Positions 9,451 to 18,245 of a stretch of DNA of 64,000 nucleotides are shown piece after piece. Source of the DNA: Lentisphaeria bacterium. GTDB lineage: Bacteria > Verrucomicrobiota > Lentisphaeria > Victivallales > UBA1829. The position numbers and the translations under genes are program-made. The notes beneath the pieces were generated by a model. It was given only the letters and a program-made list of their open reading frames with translations. It did not search any database and was not told the DNA's origin. Numbering within the stretch: position 1 is the stretch's first letter; the number at the start of each line of letters is the position of its first letter. The DNA is taken from the NCBI GenBank assembly GCA_017456805.1, contig JAFTIQ010000010.1:1-64000 (forward strand). The letters are read 5' to 3'.

Positions 9451-9852
9451 TCATGCCTTTCCGGCAAGATAAACCGTGATTACCGCATGAGAGAGATTTG
9501 CATTATCCGAAATTTTGAGTTTCAAAAATCGTTTTGTTTCCGTTTCCGGAACATAATGCAGGATCTCTTCTCCTGCTGTAAACGTTTTGGGGCCTCTCAC
9601 CGCCGCAGGAACGTCATATCTGTAAAATGGGCCTTTTTTTGAATTTGAACCATAGAGTTCAAAGAGGAGCATTTCCTCCGGTTTCAAAGAAAAGCCGTTC
9701 AGAGCCGCCGCGGCGATCCATGCCCCGGAAAGGGAAGATCCGCCGCGGAACACTCTGCTTTCCACGCTGCTGCAAACCGGCAGAGTCAGTTCTTTGAAAA
9801 TGTTACCCTGAAAAGTATGGAGTTCGGATGAGATTTTATCATAATCAGACAT
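9451..9852 (-). CDS. Probable phage capsid cement/decoration protein (Bbp16-like position)
   Basis: The 133 residues are soluble and beta-rich, with FQGNIFKELTLPV near the start and a C-terminal ISDNANLSHAVITVYL. No firm domain is recognised. In Bordetella phage BPP-1-type head modules the gene just after the major capsid gene encodes a cement protein of about this length (Bbp16), and the size, position and beta-rich character here agree. The start at 9852 sits 12 bases after GGAAGGAGG and 27 bases past the capsid gene stop. Function is inferred mainly from context. Confidence 0.5.
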   Translation of the reverse strand: MSDYDKISSELHTFQGNIFKELTLPVCSSVESRVFRGGSSLSGAWIAAAALNGFSLKPEEMLLFELYGSNSKKGPFYRYDVPAAVRGPKTFTAGEEILHYVPETETKRFLKLKISDNANLSHAVITVYLAGKA

Positions 9853-9878
9853 GGTCAGATCCAGCCTCCTTCCGCTGA

Positions 9879-10793
9879 TCAGAGAGAGACATTTTCTTCT
9901 GTGCCGTTTTCGAAGTTGAAACTGGTGACGATCGGCACCCCGTTCCATGCATCGATTACGGTGGAGAACCCATTTCCCTGAACAGAAATGCGATCCAGCT
10001 TGCAAGTGCTGCCCAGGTAGGACTTGACTTTCGGATGGCAGAAAATAAAGGTGTTCTGTCCGGCTTTTGCGTTCACAAGAAGATCATCGATCATCATCGC
10101 GGTGGGGAAGGTTCTGGCACTTTCCTTGTCATTGACGATATCGCAGTTCACGATTGCGGAAACGTAATCGGCGTTGGCAAGCTGAAGTCCGAAATATGTC
10201 TTCAGACGCATACCGTACACCAGTTTCCCTTCGGTGTTTTTGTAAAGATTTCCGCCTGCGATGGGAGAAAGATCGAAGGTCTTTCCATCACCGAATCCTT
10301 CTGCATCATATACACCGGTGATTTCTCCGGGAACATAATGAACGCACAGGATGGAATAGTTTTTGTTCGCGCTTCCGCCTGCGGAGATCACATTGCTGTT
10401 TTCAATAGCGAAGTTACGGAATCCGTTGTAGAGGACCCGGTGTTCTGCAGACATACCGGTTTTGCGGAGGACGGGAGTTGCTTTTCTTGCGAAATAAGCC
10501 GCAGGGCCGCCCAGTTTCCGGGCTGTATCTTCCCCGACTTCCATTTCTCCGCCAATGATGGAAAGATCCGTCTGCTTGAGTTCAGAATCGACCCCGACGG
10601 TGGGAAGTTTTGCATCCTGTTCGACGATATCCCCGCCGGTCACGCTGCTCATGCTTTCATAGATGTTCCAGAGTCCATGACTGGATTCTTCCATGGGAAG
10701 TTCCCGGAGGATCGGTGCTTCACAAGTGATGGCATCGACGACGGTCTGCTGATTGTTTTTGAGAGAGGTTGCGATTTCATAGAGAGTAGGCAT
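9879..10793 (-). CDS. Phage major capsid protein (HK97-fold, podovirus-like)
   Basis: The 304 residues look like the major capsid protein of BPP-1/Bbp17-like and related podoviruses. There is a helical N-terminus (MPTLYEIATSL), a conserved LWNIYESMSSVTGG region, and the segment IGGEMEVGEDTARKLGG typical of the start of the HK97 core. The C-terminal part ends with ISVQGNGFSTVIDAWNGVPI, as in these capsid proteins. The start at 10793 has an AAAGGAG site. The upstream gene is a scaffold protein and the downstream genes are cement-like and DnaT-like, which matches the order in phage head modules. The reading frame is intact and shows no sign of decay. Confidence 0.75.
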   Translation of the reverse strand: MPTLYEIATSLKNNQQTVVDAITCEAPILRELPMEESSHGLWNIYESMSSVTGGDIVEQDAKLPTVGVDSELKQTDLSIIGGEMEVGEDTARKLGGPAAYFARKATPVLRKTGMSAEHRVLYNGFRNFAIENSNVISAGGSANKNYSILCVHYVPGEITGVYDAEGFGDGKTFDLSPIAGGNLYKNTEGKLVYGMRLKTYFGLQLANADYVSAIVNCDIVNDKESARTFPTAMMIDDLLVNAKAGQNTFIFCHPKVKSYLGSTCKLDRISVQGNGFSTVIDAWNGVPIVTSFNFENGTEENVSL

Positions 10794-10798
10794 AGTGG

Positions 10799-11422
10799 TT
10801 AACTCCTTTTGTTGTTCCACGATTCAGAAATGATTTCCGCGATGGATGCCGGTGCGGAATAGTGATGTTTGAAGGTTCCGGCGAACCCTTTTGCTCCTGC
10901 TGATTTGGAAGGAGCGAGCCAGTGGGGAGCCTGTTTCAACTGATGATCCAGCCATTGTTCCGGCGAAAGTTCTGCATCCTGCTCCCGGATACAGACTTTT
11001 CCATCGGAAGCAAGTTCAAAGGAACCTGCCCGAGCAAGGACATCGTTGACAGCCTCAGGGCGGATCCCTTTTTCCAGGGCTGCTTTCCGGAGCGATTTTT
11101 CAATCGTTTCCCGGTTGATCCGGTCCATACATTCCGCCAGTTTTTCCCGGGCTTCTGCAAGACCGCTTCTGAGGTGTTCATGTTCTTCTGCAAAAGCAGC
11201 CACATCTTCAGGTTTTTCTCCGATGGATGCAACAGCTTTTTTCAAAGAACTCAGTTCTTCCCGTTCCCGGGTCAATGCTGATTCCAGTTCCATGGTCTCT
11301 TCCGCGGTCCTGATCCCCTCGATCCCGCTCAGATGCCAAATCCCGTTATCGGTCCGGGAATAGAGTTCCCGGTACTGTTCCGGAATTACGGATTCTTCAG
11401 CATACGCTGTTTGAAGCGTCAT
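10799..11422 (-). CDS. Phage capsid scaffolding protein
   Basis: The 207 residues are strongly charged and helical. A coiled coil covers about residues 45-125 (repeated Glu/Lys/Arg with heptad Leu). It is followed by KGIRPEAVNDVL and by LSPEQWLDHQLKQAPHWLAPS with a Gly/Ala-rich tail. This tail pattern (an edited Trp/Leu helix, then APHW and PSK) is typical of phage scaffold proteins encoded just before the capsid gene. The start at 11422 follows AAAGGAGG. A TTGACA lies upstream at 11482-11487, but no matching -10 was found. It is divergent from nagA. Confidence 0.7.
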   Translation of the reverse strand: MTLQTAYAEESVIPEQYRELYSRTDNGIWHLSGIEGIRTAEETMELESALTREREELSSLKKAVASIGEKPEDVAAFAEEHEHLRSGLAEAREKLAECMDRINRETIEKSLRKAALEKGIRPEAVNDVLARAGSFELASDGKVCIREQDAELSPEQWLDHQLKQAPHWLAPSKSAGAKGFAGTFKHHYSAPASIAEIISESWNNKRS

Positions 11423-11523
11423 TTTTCCTCCTTTCTGTGATAAAAAAGCGGCTTCATGCCGTTTTCGGTGCAGAAAAACCGTGTCAACCGCATATTTTCT
11501 TTGCAATGGAGCACTTTTCCTAT

Positions 11524-11551
11524 TTGAAATCTTGAAAAAATGTGGTAAAAT
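11524..11551 (+). promoter_or_regulatory. Promoter of nagA
   Basis: TTGAAA (11524-11529), a 16-bp spacer and TAAAAT (11546-11551) lie 26 bp upstream of the nagA start. Confidence 0.55.
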
Positions 11552-11577
11552 ACCTTGTAACCAATTGGAGATTTTTT

Positions 11578-12750
11578 ATGGCTGTCGGGAAAAACAGAAA
11601 ACTCTATTATATCGATCATTGTTTGACTCCGCACGAAAGCATCCCGGATGCGGGGATCCTCTGCGAGAAAGAACGGATCATTGCCATCGGCGGGGCTTCC
11701 GCTTTTATCAAAGAACCGGGCTTGGAAATTATCGATATGACCGATTGTTTCGCTATGCCGGGGCTCATCGATTGTCACGTCCACGGCGCAGGCGGGTTCG
11801 ATACCGCCGATGCATGGAAATCCACTCCCGACGACTTGAACAGAATGTCCATCAATCTCGCAAGACACGGGGTCACAACCTTTTTCCCGACACTCGTTTC
11901 CGATGCAAAAGAACGGATGATCCAAAACGTCGCGGCTCTCGCAAAACTCATCGAAGAGGATTATGACGGAGCAGATCCCGCAGGCATCAATCTGGAAGGC
12001 CCGTTCATCAATCCCGAAAAAGCCGGATCCCAGAATAAAAATCATATCTATGATATCGATCTCGGTTTCGCTCAAGCTCTGATGGATGCCGGAAACGGAA
12101 GAATCAAACTCATGACCTTCGCTCCGGAACTGGAACATTCTGAAAAACTCATCGAACTGATGCTGGAAAACGGCGTGATCCCATCCATGGGACACTGTCT
12201 GGCAGATGGAGAAGCGACCCTCCGGGCAATTGAAGCCGGCGCAAGACGCTGCACTCATTTGTTCAACGGAATGCCCCAGCTGCAGCAGAGACGCGCTGAT
12301 CTCCCCCTGATCGCTCTCACAAACGATCAGGTCTCAGTGGAACTCATCGTGGATGGCGGACACCTTCATCCGCAGATGGTTGACCTGGCAAGCCGGGTCA
12401 AGCCGAGAGATATGATCATCGGCGTCAGCAATGCGATCGATGTCTCAGCCCGCAACGCGGCAACCGATGTGGAGGAGTCCAACGGAATCGTCCGCAGAGA
12501 CGGATTGATCGCCGGAACAACCACCACGCTGGAAAAAGGATGGGTTCATCTCACCAATTATGCTCATCTCCCGGAAACCCTCGCCGCTGCATGCTTCACC
12601 AGCAATCCCGCCCGGGATCTCGGTTTGATCACCAGAGGTGAACTCCGGCCCGGCAAAAAAGCGGATATCACATTCTTTGACTGTCAGACAAATACCGTCC
12701 GTATGACCGTCGTTCAAGGTAAAATCGTTTATCACTCTGAGGAGTTTTGA
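11578..12750 (+). CDS. nagA: N-acetylglucosamine-6-phosphate deacetylase, catalytic Asp replaced by Asn
   Basis: NagA of the amidohydrolase superfamily removes acetate from GlcNAc-6-P; 390 residues. Metal and substrate sites are recognisable: DCHVHGAGG, NLEGPFINPEKAG, SMGHCLADG, CTHLFNGM and VDGGHLHP. The place normally filled by VTDA, whose Asp is the general acid/base, reads VSNAID, with Asn at residue 285 (codon 12430-12432). An Asp follows three residues later (288). Either the register has shifted or the enzyme is altered. ATG 11578 with TTGGAG is chosen over a TTG-type upstream start. It heads nagA, methyltransferase and HAD phosphatase. nagB is not nearby. Confidence 0.85.
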   Translation: MAVGKNRKLYYIDHCLTPHESIPDAGILCEKERIIAIGGASAFIKEPGLEIIDMTDCFAMPGLIDCHVHGAGGFDTADAWKSTPDDLNRMSINLARHGVTTFFPTLVSDAKERMIQNVAALAKLIEEDYDGADPAGINLEGPFINPEKAGSQNKNHIYDIDLGFAQALMDAGNGRIKLMTFAPELEHSEKLIELMLENGVIPSMGHCLADGEATLRAIEAGARRCTHLFNGMPQLQQRRADLPLIALTNDQVSVELIVDGGHLHPQMVDLASRVKPRDMIIGVSNAIDVSARNAATDVEESNGIVRRDGLIAGTTTTLEKGWVHLTNYAHLPETLAAACFTSNPARDLGLITRGELRPGKKADITFFDCQTNTVRMTVVQGKIVYHSEEF

Positions 12751-12753
12751 TCT

Positions 12754-13614
12754 ATGGCAGATATTCTTCCATATAAACTGCTGGATTCCGGAAACTGCCG
12801 GAAACTGGAACAGGCGGGACCCTACCGGATCGTCCGCCCCGCACTCAACGCATTCTGGAAGCCCTCCCTTCCGCAGAAAGAGTGGGATAATATCGATGCG
12901 GAATTTCATCGGGAATCAACCGGAGGCGGAATCTGGAACTGGAAACGGAAACACGCCGAAGAATGGAAAATTTCATGGGGCGGTCTGACCCTCCTTTCCC
13001 GTCCGACAAACTTCGGACATCTCGGTTTCTTTGCAGAGCAGGCTGGCAACTGGGATTGGCTTCGGGATTGCGTCAAACAGATCCCCGGAACCCCAAAAAC
13101 ACTGAACCTTTTCGCCTATTCCGGCGGCGCAACTCTTGCGATGGCAGAAGCCGGCGCAGAAGCAACTCATCTTGACTCCTCAAAAGGAATCATTGAATGG
13201 GCAAAACGGAATCAATCCCTCAACCCCGCTACCGCTAACCGCATCCGCTGGATCTGCGACGATGCCATGAAATTTGCCGCCCGGGAACAGCGCAGAGGCA
13301 CAAAATACAACGGAATCGTGCTGGATCCGCCCAGTTTCGGACGCGGCGCGCAGGGACAGGTCTGGAAAATCGAATCCGGCTTGGAAAAACTCCTGTTGGA
13401 CTGCCGTGCCATTCTGGATCTTTCCAAACCTCACTTCCTGCTGCTCAGCTGTCATTCCCCCGGATTCTCGCCGGTCTCCCTCGCTCGCTGCCTCGCCGCC
13501 GTCTTTCCCGAAGATGCGGAATATATTCAACCAAAGGAAATGCTCATTCCTGACGGCAATGGAAAATTCCTGCCCGCCGGAATCTGCGCAGCTCTTTTCC
13601 GCCCTCAAAAATAA
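12754..13614 (+). CDS. SAM-dependent rRNA-type methyltransferase (RlmI/RlmK-like)
   Basis: The 286 residues match the class I methyltransferase domain of the RlmI/RlmK-type 23S rRNA methyltransferases. The SAM site is NLFAYSGGATLAMAEAGA (about residues 112-129), followed by the acidic LDSSKG and a WICDDAMKF motif. Motif IV is DPPSFGRG. An N-terminal PUA domain is lacking, so it resembles the shorter stand-alone SAM methyltransferases annotated for rRNA cytosine. It begins three bases after nagA. The exact substrate cannot be assigned. Confidence 0.8.
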   Translation: MADILPYKLLDSGNCRKLEQAGPYRIVRPALNAFWKPSLPQKEWDNIDAEFHRESTGGGIWNWKRKHAEEWKISWGGLTLLSRPTNFGHLGFFAEQAGNWDWLRDCVKQIPGTPKTLNLFAYSGGATLAMAEAGAEATHLDSSKGIIEWAKRNQSLNPATANRIRWICDDAMKFAAREQRRGTKYNGIVLDPPSFGRGAQGQVWKIESGLEKLLLDCRAILDLSKPHFLLLSCHSPGFSPVSLARCLAAVFPEDAEYIQPKEMLIPDGNGKFLPAGICAALFRPQK

Positions 13615-13634
13615 TCTCACGGAGTCACTGTAAT

Positions 13635-14408
13635 ATGAGTAAACTTTCCAAAGTCAAACACGTTTTTCTGGATATGGATGGAACCATTTATCAGGGAAAA
13701 ACAATGTATCCCACCACTCAGCCCTTCCTGGATTTCCTGAAATCCAGAGGAATCGGTTATACCTTCCTCACCAATAACTCCTCCTGCGGAATGAATGACT
13801 ATGCAGAAAAACTCACCCGCATGGGGCTCCCCGCCGTTCCGGAAGATTTTTACAGCTCCACAAACTACTGCATCTCCTACCTTCAGAGAAAACATCCGGA
13901 AATCAAAAAACTCTTTCTCCTGAGCGTTCCCACCATCCGTCCGGAGTTTGAAGAGGCCGGTTTTGAACTCGTGGAAGAAAATCCCGATGCCGTTATTCTG
14001 GCATTCGATAAAACCATCGACTACGAAAAGATGTGCCGTGCCGCATGGTTCATGTCAAACGATATCCCCTCTTTCGCAACTCACCCCGACGTGTTCTGTC
14101 CCACTGACCAGCCCACGTTTCTGGTGGACTGCGGCGCATTGACCGCCTGTCTGGAAACCGCAACCGGAAAGAAAATGACCGTTCTCGGAAAACCCGATCC
14201 CGGAATGTTGATCACTGCCGCTGAAAAACTGGGCATCCAGCCCGATGAATGTCTCATGTGCGGCGACCGTTTGCAGACTGATATCGCAGTCGGAACCAAC
14301 GCAGGCACAGTCACTTGCTATATTTACCATCCCGGTGCGCCGGAGTCAGATGTTCCGGATTACACCCTGAACAATCTGGCAGAACTGATCCCCCTCTGGG
14401 ATAAGTGA
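13635..14408 (+). CDS. HAD-superfamily hydrolase, subfamily IIA (NagD-like)
   Basis: The 257 residues form a HAD IIA phosphatase like NagD and the pyridoxal/4-nitrophenyl phosphatases. Motif I is FLDMDGTIYQG (catalytic Asp pair), motif II is FLTNNSS, and motifs III and IV are KPDPGML and MCGDRLQTDIAVGTNAG. An IIA cap lies between motifs II and III. NagD-like enzymes often neighbour nagA and may remove surplus sugar phosphates; here the two share one transcription unit. The start at 13635 follows an ACGGAG site. Confidence 0.88.
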   Translation: MSKLSKVKHVFLDMDGTIYQGKTMYPTTQPFLDFLKSRGIGYTFLTNNSSCGMNDYAEKLTRMGLPAVPEDFYSSTNYCISYLQRKHPEIKKLFLLSVPTIRPEFEEAGFELVEENPDAVILAFDKTIDYEKMCRAAWFMSNDIPSFATHPDVFCPTDQPTFLVDCGALTACLETATGKKMTVLGKPDPGMLITAAEKLGIQPDECLMCGDRLQTDIAVGTNAGTVTCYIYHPGAPESDVPDYTLNNLAELIPLWDK

Positions 14409-14481
14409 ACAGAGCCTTTGCAGGAGTGTACTGAGTTTTACAGAGGACGTTTTAATAATAAAATGACCGTTCTCCCAAAGC

Positions 14482-14511
14482 GATTTCTTTCTATCTTTTG
14501 AGAAAGAAATC
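14482..14511. terminator. Perfect 11-bp inverted repeat between convergent genes
   Basis: GATTTCTTTCT (14482-14492) pairs perfectly with AGAAAGAAATC (14501-14511) around an 8-base loop. It sits between the HAD gene and the convergent isomerase gene. The stem is AT-rich and has no following T run, so a terminator role is likely from position but not proven. Confidence 0.45.
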
Positions 14512-14585
14512 CGGGAATAACCAAAAATGCCCTCAAGAAACTCAGTTCTCTCCGTTCAAAAAACACAGTTGAAACGCGTTTCTTT

Positions 14586-15440
14586 TTATCCGCGCATCAG
14601 AGCTTTTACGTTTTTGATTGCTCTCGGGCAGGCAAACAGAGGATCTTCCCAGCCTTCAAATTCAACGGAAAGATATCCTTCATAACCGGATTCATTGATG
14701 ATTTTGCTGACCCGTGCAAGTTCCACATCCCCATCGCCGGTAAGAGCTCCGCGCAGATAATTACCGTGGAATGTTTTGATATATCCTTCTTCCATCGGCG
14801 GAACCGTGCGCTTGATATGGAAGTCCTTGAAGTGGATCATGGATGCAAGGGAGATATTATTCATGACCGCTGAAACAGGATCTTCATCAACACAAAGGAA
14901 GTTACCAACGTCAAGAGTCGTGCGGAAGTTTTCACGGTTCACGCCAAGAATGATCCGCTTGACCCGTTCGCTTCCCTGAACGTAGAACCCATGGTTCTCA
15001 ATACTGGTGGTGATCCCGTATTTTGCAGCATAATCTGCAAGTTCTCCGCAGCAGTCAACGAACAGGGGAAGTTCTTTTTCGAACTGTTCCAGACCGGCTT
15101 CCGGGATCGGACGCCAACCGCAGTCATGACGCATTCTTGTAACGCCGAGCTTTGCGCCGATTTCGATCTGTCCTTTGACCCGTTCCACTTCTTTTTTTAC
15201 GGCTTCCGCATCGGGCTGAACAAAATTTGCACCGATGGTATAGCTGGAAAGATCCAGATTCTGAGCTTTTGCTGTTGCCTTGACCTGTTCGATCAAGTCC
15301 TGTTCCGCTGAAAGATCTCTGGCAATTTCAATGTGTTCCGCACCATATTCTGCGGCAAGCTCAATGGATTTCAGAAAATCGATGGTTCCCGCATTGACAG
15401 CTTTGCTGAAACTGTAAGAGGTAAATCCGATTTTGATCAT
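14586..15440 (-). CDS. Sugar phosphate isomerase/epimerase (xylose isomerase-like TIM barrel)
   Basis: The 284 residues form an AP-endonuclease-2/xylose isomerase-like TIM barrel. Metal-ligand type segments are present: IENHGFYVQG, TTLDVGNF, MIHFKDFHIKR and LSVEFEGWEDP. N-terminal IKIGFTSYSFSKA is typical of this group in Lentisphaerota and Planctomycetota. The substrate is likely a hexose derivative or inositol-like sugar, not assignable. The start at 15440 follows TAAGGAG; a start 14 codons upstream has no ribosome site. The gene stands alone with its own promoter. Confidence 0.85.
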   Translation of the reverse strand: MIKIGFTSYSFSKAVNAGTIDFLKSIELAAEYGAEHIEIARDLSAEQDLIEQVKATAKAQNLDLSSYTIGANFVQPDAEAVKKEVERVKGQIEIGAKLGVTRMRHDCGWRPIPEAGLEQFEKELPLFVDCCGELADYAAKYGITTSIENHGFYVQGSERVKRIILGVNRENFRTTLDVGNFLCVDEDPVSAVMNNISLASMIHFKDFHIKRTVPPMEEGYIKTFHGNYLRGALTGDGDVELARVSKIINESGYEGYLSVEFEGWEDPLFACPRAIKNVKALMRG

Positions 15441-15483
15441 AGTCTTCTCCTTATTTTTAATGTTTGATTGTCCTCTTAACAAT

Positions 15484-15511
15484 AATATATTGACTTTGTT
15501 TTAATTTTCAA
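15484..15511 (-). promoter_or_regulatory. Promoter of isomerase gene
   Basis: On the minus strand, TTGAAA (15511-15506), a 16-bp spacer and TATATT (15489-15484), 44 bp before the start codon. Confidence 0.6.
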
Positions 15512-15571
15512 GTTTGATTTTTTGAAATCATGAATTAAAGTATCTGAAAAACAAACGAAAGGAATGTTATA

Positions 15572-16015
15572 ATGAAAAGATTTTTTTACGCACTTGCTGC
15601 TGTTTTCGCACTCTCTCTGCTTTCCGGCTGCTGCTGTGATAAGGTTTGCGCTGCAGAAACGCCCGTTACAAAAGCAAAAAAGCATATGATTATCGGCAGT
15701 TGGGTGATTGAAGATCTTCCTGCCGCAACAGCAAAAAAAATCAAGCCGTCCCCCAAAGCAGAAATCACTTTTGAAGACTCAAGAGTTTACGGCTGTGCAG
15801 GCGATAACCGTTTCTTCGGGAATCTGAAAATAGAAGGACGGGAACTCTCTTTCTCCCAAATGGGAATGACCCGCATGATGGGACCGAATGCACAGTATGA
15901 AGGGTACTTTATGGAAGCGTTGAACAAGGTTGCACAGTATGATGTCGATGGAAATGTGCGTCTGCTGGACAAAGACGGCAAAGTTCTCATGGTGCTGAAA
16001 CCGAAGAAAAAGTAA
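15572..16015 (+). CDS. Lipoprotein with META/HslJ-like domain
   Basis: The 147-residue protein has a type II signal peptide with lipobox LLSGC (Cys at residue 20). It is followed by a domain resembling META/HslJ: GSWVIEDL, then ITFEDSRVYGCAGDNRFFG and LSFSQMGMTRMMGP, with the typical FMEALNKVAQY helix near the C-terminus. META-domain proteins are periplasmic or outer membrane lipoproteins linked to stress resistance; the function here is unknown. It precedes the cardiolipin synthase gene by 7 bases and is likely cotranscribed. Confidence 0.8.
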   Translation: MKRFFYALAAVFALSLLSGCCCDKVCAAETPVTKAKKHMIIGSWVIEDLPAATAKKIKPSPKAEITFEDSRVYGCAGDNRFFGNLKIEGRELSFSQMGMTRMMGPNAQYEGYFMEALNKVAQYDVDGNVRLLDKDGKVLMVLKPKKK

Positions 16016-16022
16016 GAGGGAA

Positions 16023-17510
16023 ATGTTCCGCGATTTCGTAATAACTTATGATCTGAACCTTGTCTGGCTCGCAGTTTTTCTGATTATTGTGATCCTGACA
16101 GTCGTGGATATTGTTTATACTCAGAGAGATGAGACTGACCGGACGCTGCTCTGGCTGCTGCTTCTGGCAACTCAGCCCATCCTCGGTTTTCTGCTCTATA
16201 TTCTCTTCGGCAGAAGCCGGAAAGATACGGTCGGACGACGCATTGCATTCTCTGCGGTGGCATTCCGACGGAAGATCCGTTCCAGAAATAAACGGAAAGA
16301 TTATTTTTCTGCTGTGGCTCAATTTCTGCCGGATTATTCAAAATACGGAAAAAAATCCAAAACTTTTCAGACCCTTGACCGTCTGCTCCCGGAAACGATG
16401 CCTCTGAAAGGCAATGATATTCAGCTCCTGCATGATGGAACTTCCGCCTACCCCGCCATGCTGGAAGCGATCCGGAATGCCAAAAAAACGATTTTCCTGC
16501 AAAGTTTTATCATCGCAAATGATGAAACAGGAAAAATTCTCTTCCGGGAACTCCGGAAAAAAGCTGAACAGGGCGTGGAAATCAGGGTTCTTTATGACAG
16601 TTTCGGAAGTTTTTTCTCCTCATTCACCAATCTTTTTTCTGCCTATAACAAGGGATTGAAAAATTTCCAGATCCGTTCGTTTTCCTTTGCCAACCGTCTG
16701 ATCCAATGGAATTTACAGCTGAGAAATCACAGAAAACTTCTGATCGTGGATTCCGCTTGCGCCTTTATGGGCGGAATCAATATCAGCCATGACAATCTGG
16801 CACACAGGAGCGATCGCTTTATCCATGATCTTCATTGCCGCGTGATCGGACCATCTGTCATGGAACTGCTGGCGGTTTTCCTGCGGGACTGGTATTATGT
16901 TACCAGGGGGAAAGATCCGGTGTTTTCCGATTTTACGCCGGAAATGCCGGTAAAAAGCGGTGACAGCATCATGCGGGTCGTTGCCTCCGGATTCGGACAG
17001 CTTCAGGAAGGAAGTGCCAATGTGTTTCAAACGGCTGCCGCAACCGCTGAAGATTCTCTCTGGATCATCAGCCCCTATTTCGTCCCGGATGCCCCATTTG
17101 TAAAAGCCCTGTCAATGGCTGCGGCAAAAGGGGTGGATGTCAGGATCATCGTTCCAAAACTCAATAATCACTTCTATGTAAAAATGGCTTCCCGGAGCCT
17201 TTACGCCAATTTAATCAGCAGCGGAGTCAGAATCTTTGAACGGGAAAACGTCTTTGTTCATACAAAAGCGATGATTGTTGATCGGGAATGGGCGATGCTG
17301 GGATCCAGCAATTGCGACATCCGGAGTTTCCGGCTGAATCTGGAACTTGATGCCGTCATTCGGGGAGAATCCGTCATAGGGGATCTTTACAAAACCTTCC
17401 TTGTGGAACAGGAACATTCTTCAGAGATCTTCCTTGCGGATGTGGAACGGAAATCACTCTTCATCCGCGTGGCTGAAAATATCTGCGGTCTGTTTGCGCC
17501 GGTGTTATAA
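16023..17510 (+). CDS. cls: Cardiolipin synthase, PLD type
   Basis: The 495 residues match ClsA-type synthases, which condense two phosphatidylglycerols. Two N-terminal transmembrane helices (about residues 12-31 and 41-62) precede two phospholipase-D domains. The first HKD motif is NHRKLLIVDS (H236, K238, D243) and the second VHTKAMIVD (H413, K415, D420); both are followed by the expected GGIN and GSSNCDIRS segments. The gene lies just after the META lipoprotein and ends convergently with the YgjP-type gene. The two stops lie in the palindrome TTATAA. Confidence 0.95.
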   Translation: MFRDFVITYDLNLVWLAVFLIIVILTVVDIVYTQRDETDRTLLWLLLLATQPILGFLLYILFGRSRKDTVGRRIAFSAVAFRRKIRSRNKRKDYFSAVAQFLPDYSKYGKKSKTFQTLDRLLPETMPLKGNDIQLLHDGTSAYPAMLEAIRNAKKTIFLQSFIIANDETGKILFRELRKKAEQGVEIRVLYDSFGSFFSSFTNLFSAYNKGLKNFQIRSFSFANRLIQWNLQLRNHRKLLIVDSACAFMGGINISHDNLAHRSDRFIHDLHCRVIGPSVMELLAVFLRDWYYVTRGKDPVFSDFTPEMPVKSGDSIMRVVASGFGQLQEGSANVFQTAAATAEDSLWIISPYFVPDAPFVKALSMAAAKGVDVRIIVPKLNNHFYVKMASRSLYANLISSGVRIFERENVFVHTKAMIVDREWAMLGSSNCDIRSFRLNLELDAVIRGESVIGDLYKTFLVEQEHSSEIFLADVERKSLFIRVAENICGLFAPVL

Positions 17511-18245
17511 AGTAACCCACACGGGCAATAACTCTGAAGCACTTTTCAATGCGTCCCTTGCCTCTTTTGCACCGGGATAAACAGATTCCAATTTCGCCCA
17601 GAAACGCTCAGAATGATTCAATTCCGTCAAGTGACAGAATTCGTGCAGGATCACATATTCCGTCAGGGGCTTGGTAAAGAAAAGCAGAGCCGCATTCAAT
17701 GTGACAACGCCCTTCCGGTTACAGGTTCCCCAGGAACGTTTCTGAAGCCCGGTCCGCAACTTTGTCAATCCGGTAAAACCGTGATTTTCTGCAATATCTG
17801 CCGCGTGAGCAAGCAGTGTTGTTTCCGCATGACGGATCAGCCATTTCCGCAAAGCTGCCGCACATTGTTCGTATGTCCCGGTCTGCCCGCTGATGATCAG
17901 ACGCTCCTGTTCCATCCGTACCCCGGTCCAGCAAACATCCTGCATCTGACAGCTCACGGAAAAATGCTCGCCTGTAAACGGAAGAAATATCTCTTTCGGG
18001 ATCACTTTTTCTTTCGGCGGATGTTTTGCTTCATACAGGCGTTTTTTTCGGATGATTCCGGCGATCCAACTGAGATGTTCCCGAAAAAAGCGTTCCGCCA
18101 ATGCAAGCGGATATCCGGGCGGAACAACGACTTCAAAGCCCTCCCCAATCGAACGCAGGATTAGCCGTCTGCACCGTTTGCTGATCCGGAGAGAAACGGT
18201 AATTTCTGTGCCATCCGGCAAGGTTCCGTGAAAGGAGTCCGGCAT
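17505..18245 (-). CDS. YgjP/M48-type metallopeptidase (DUF45)
   Basis: The 246 residues match the YgjP/WLM-type DUF45 family of zinc metallopeptidase-like proteins. The motif HEFCHLTELNHSERFW (H201, E202, H205, with H211) is intact. The upstream SWGTCNRKG and LNAALLFF are also family features. Activity and substrate are not known for most members. The ATG at 18245 overlaps the tyrA stop (TGATG), which suggests coupled translation. An alternative ATG at 18269 would add eight residues. Confidence 0.85.
   Translation of the reverse strand: MPDSFHGTLPDGTEITVSLRISKRCRRLILRSIGEGFEVVVPPGYPLALAERFFREHLSWIAGIIRKKRLYEAKHPPKEKVIPKEIFLPFTGEHFSVSCQMQDVCWTGVRMEQERLIISGQTGTYEQCAAALRKWLIRHAETTLLAHAADIAENHGFTGLTKLRTGLQKRSWGTCNRKGVVTLNAALLFFTKPLTEYVILHEFCHLTELNHSERFWAKLESVYPGAKEARDALKSASELLPVWVTL

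Noticed and set aside
11459..11487. Promoter for the phage head cassette
   Set aside because: TTGACA is present at 11482-11487 but no -10 like hexamer is found at the right distance.
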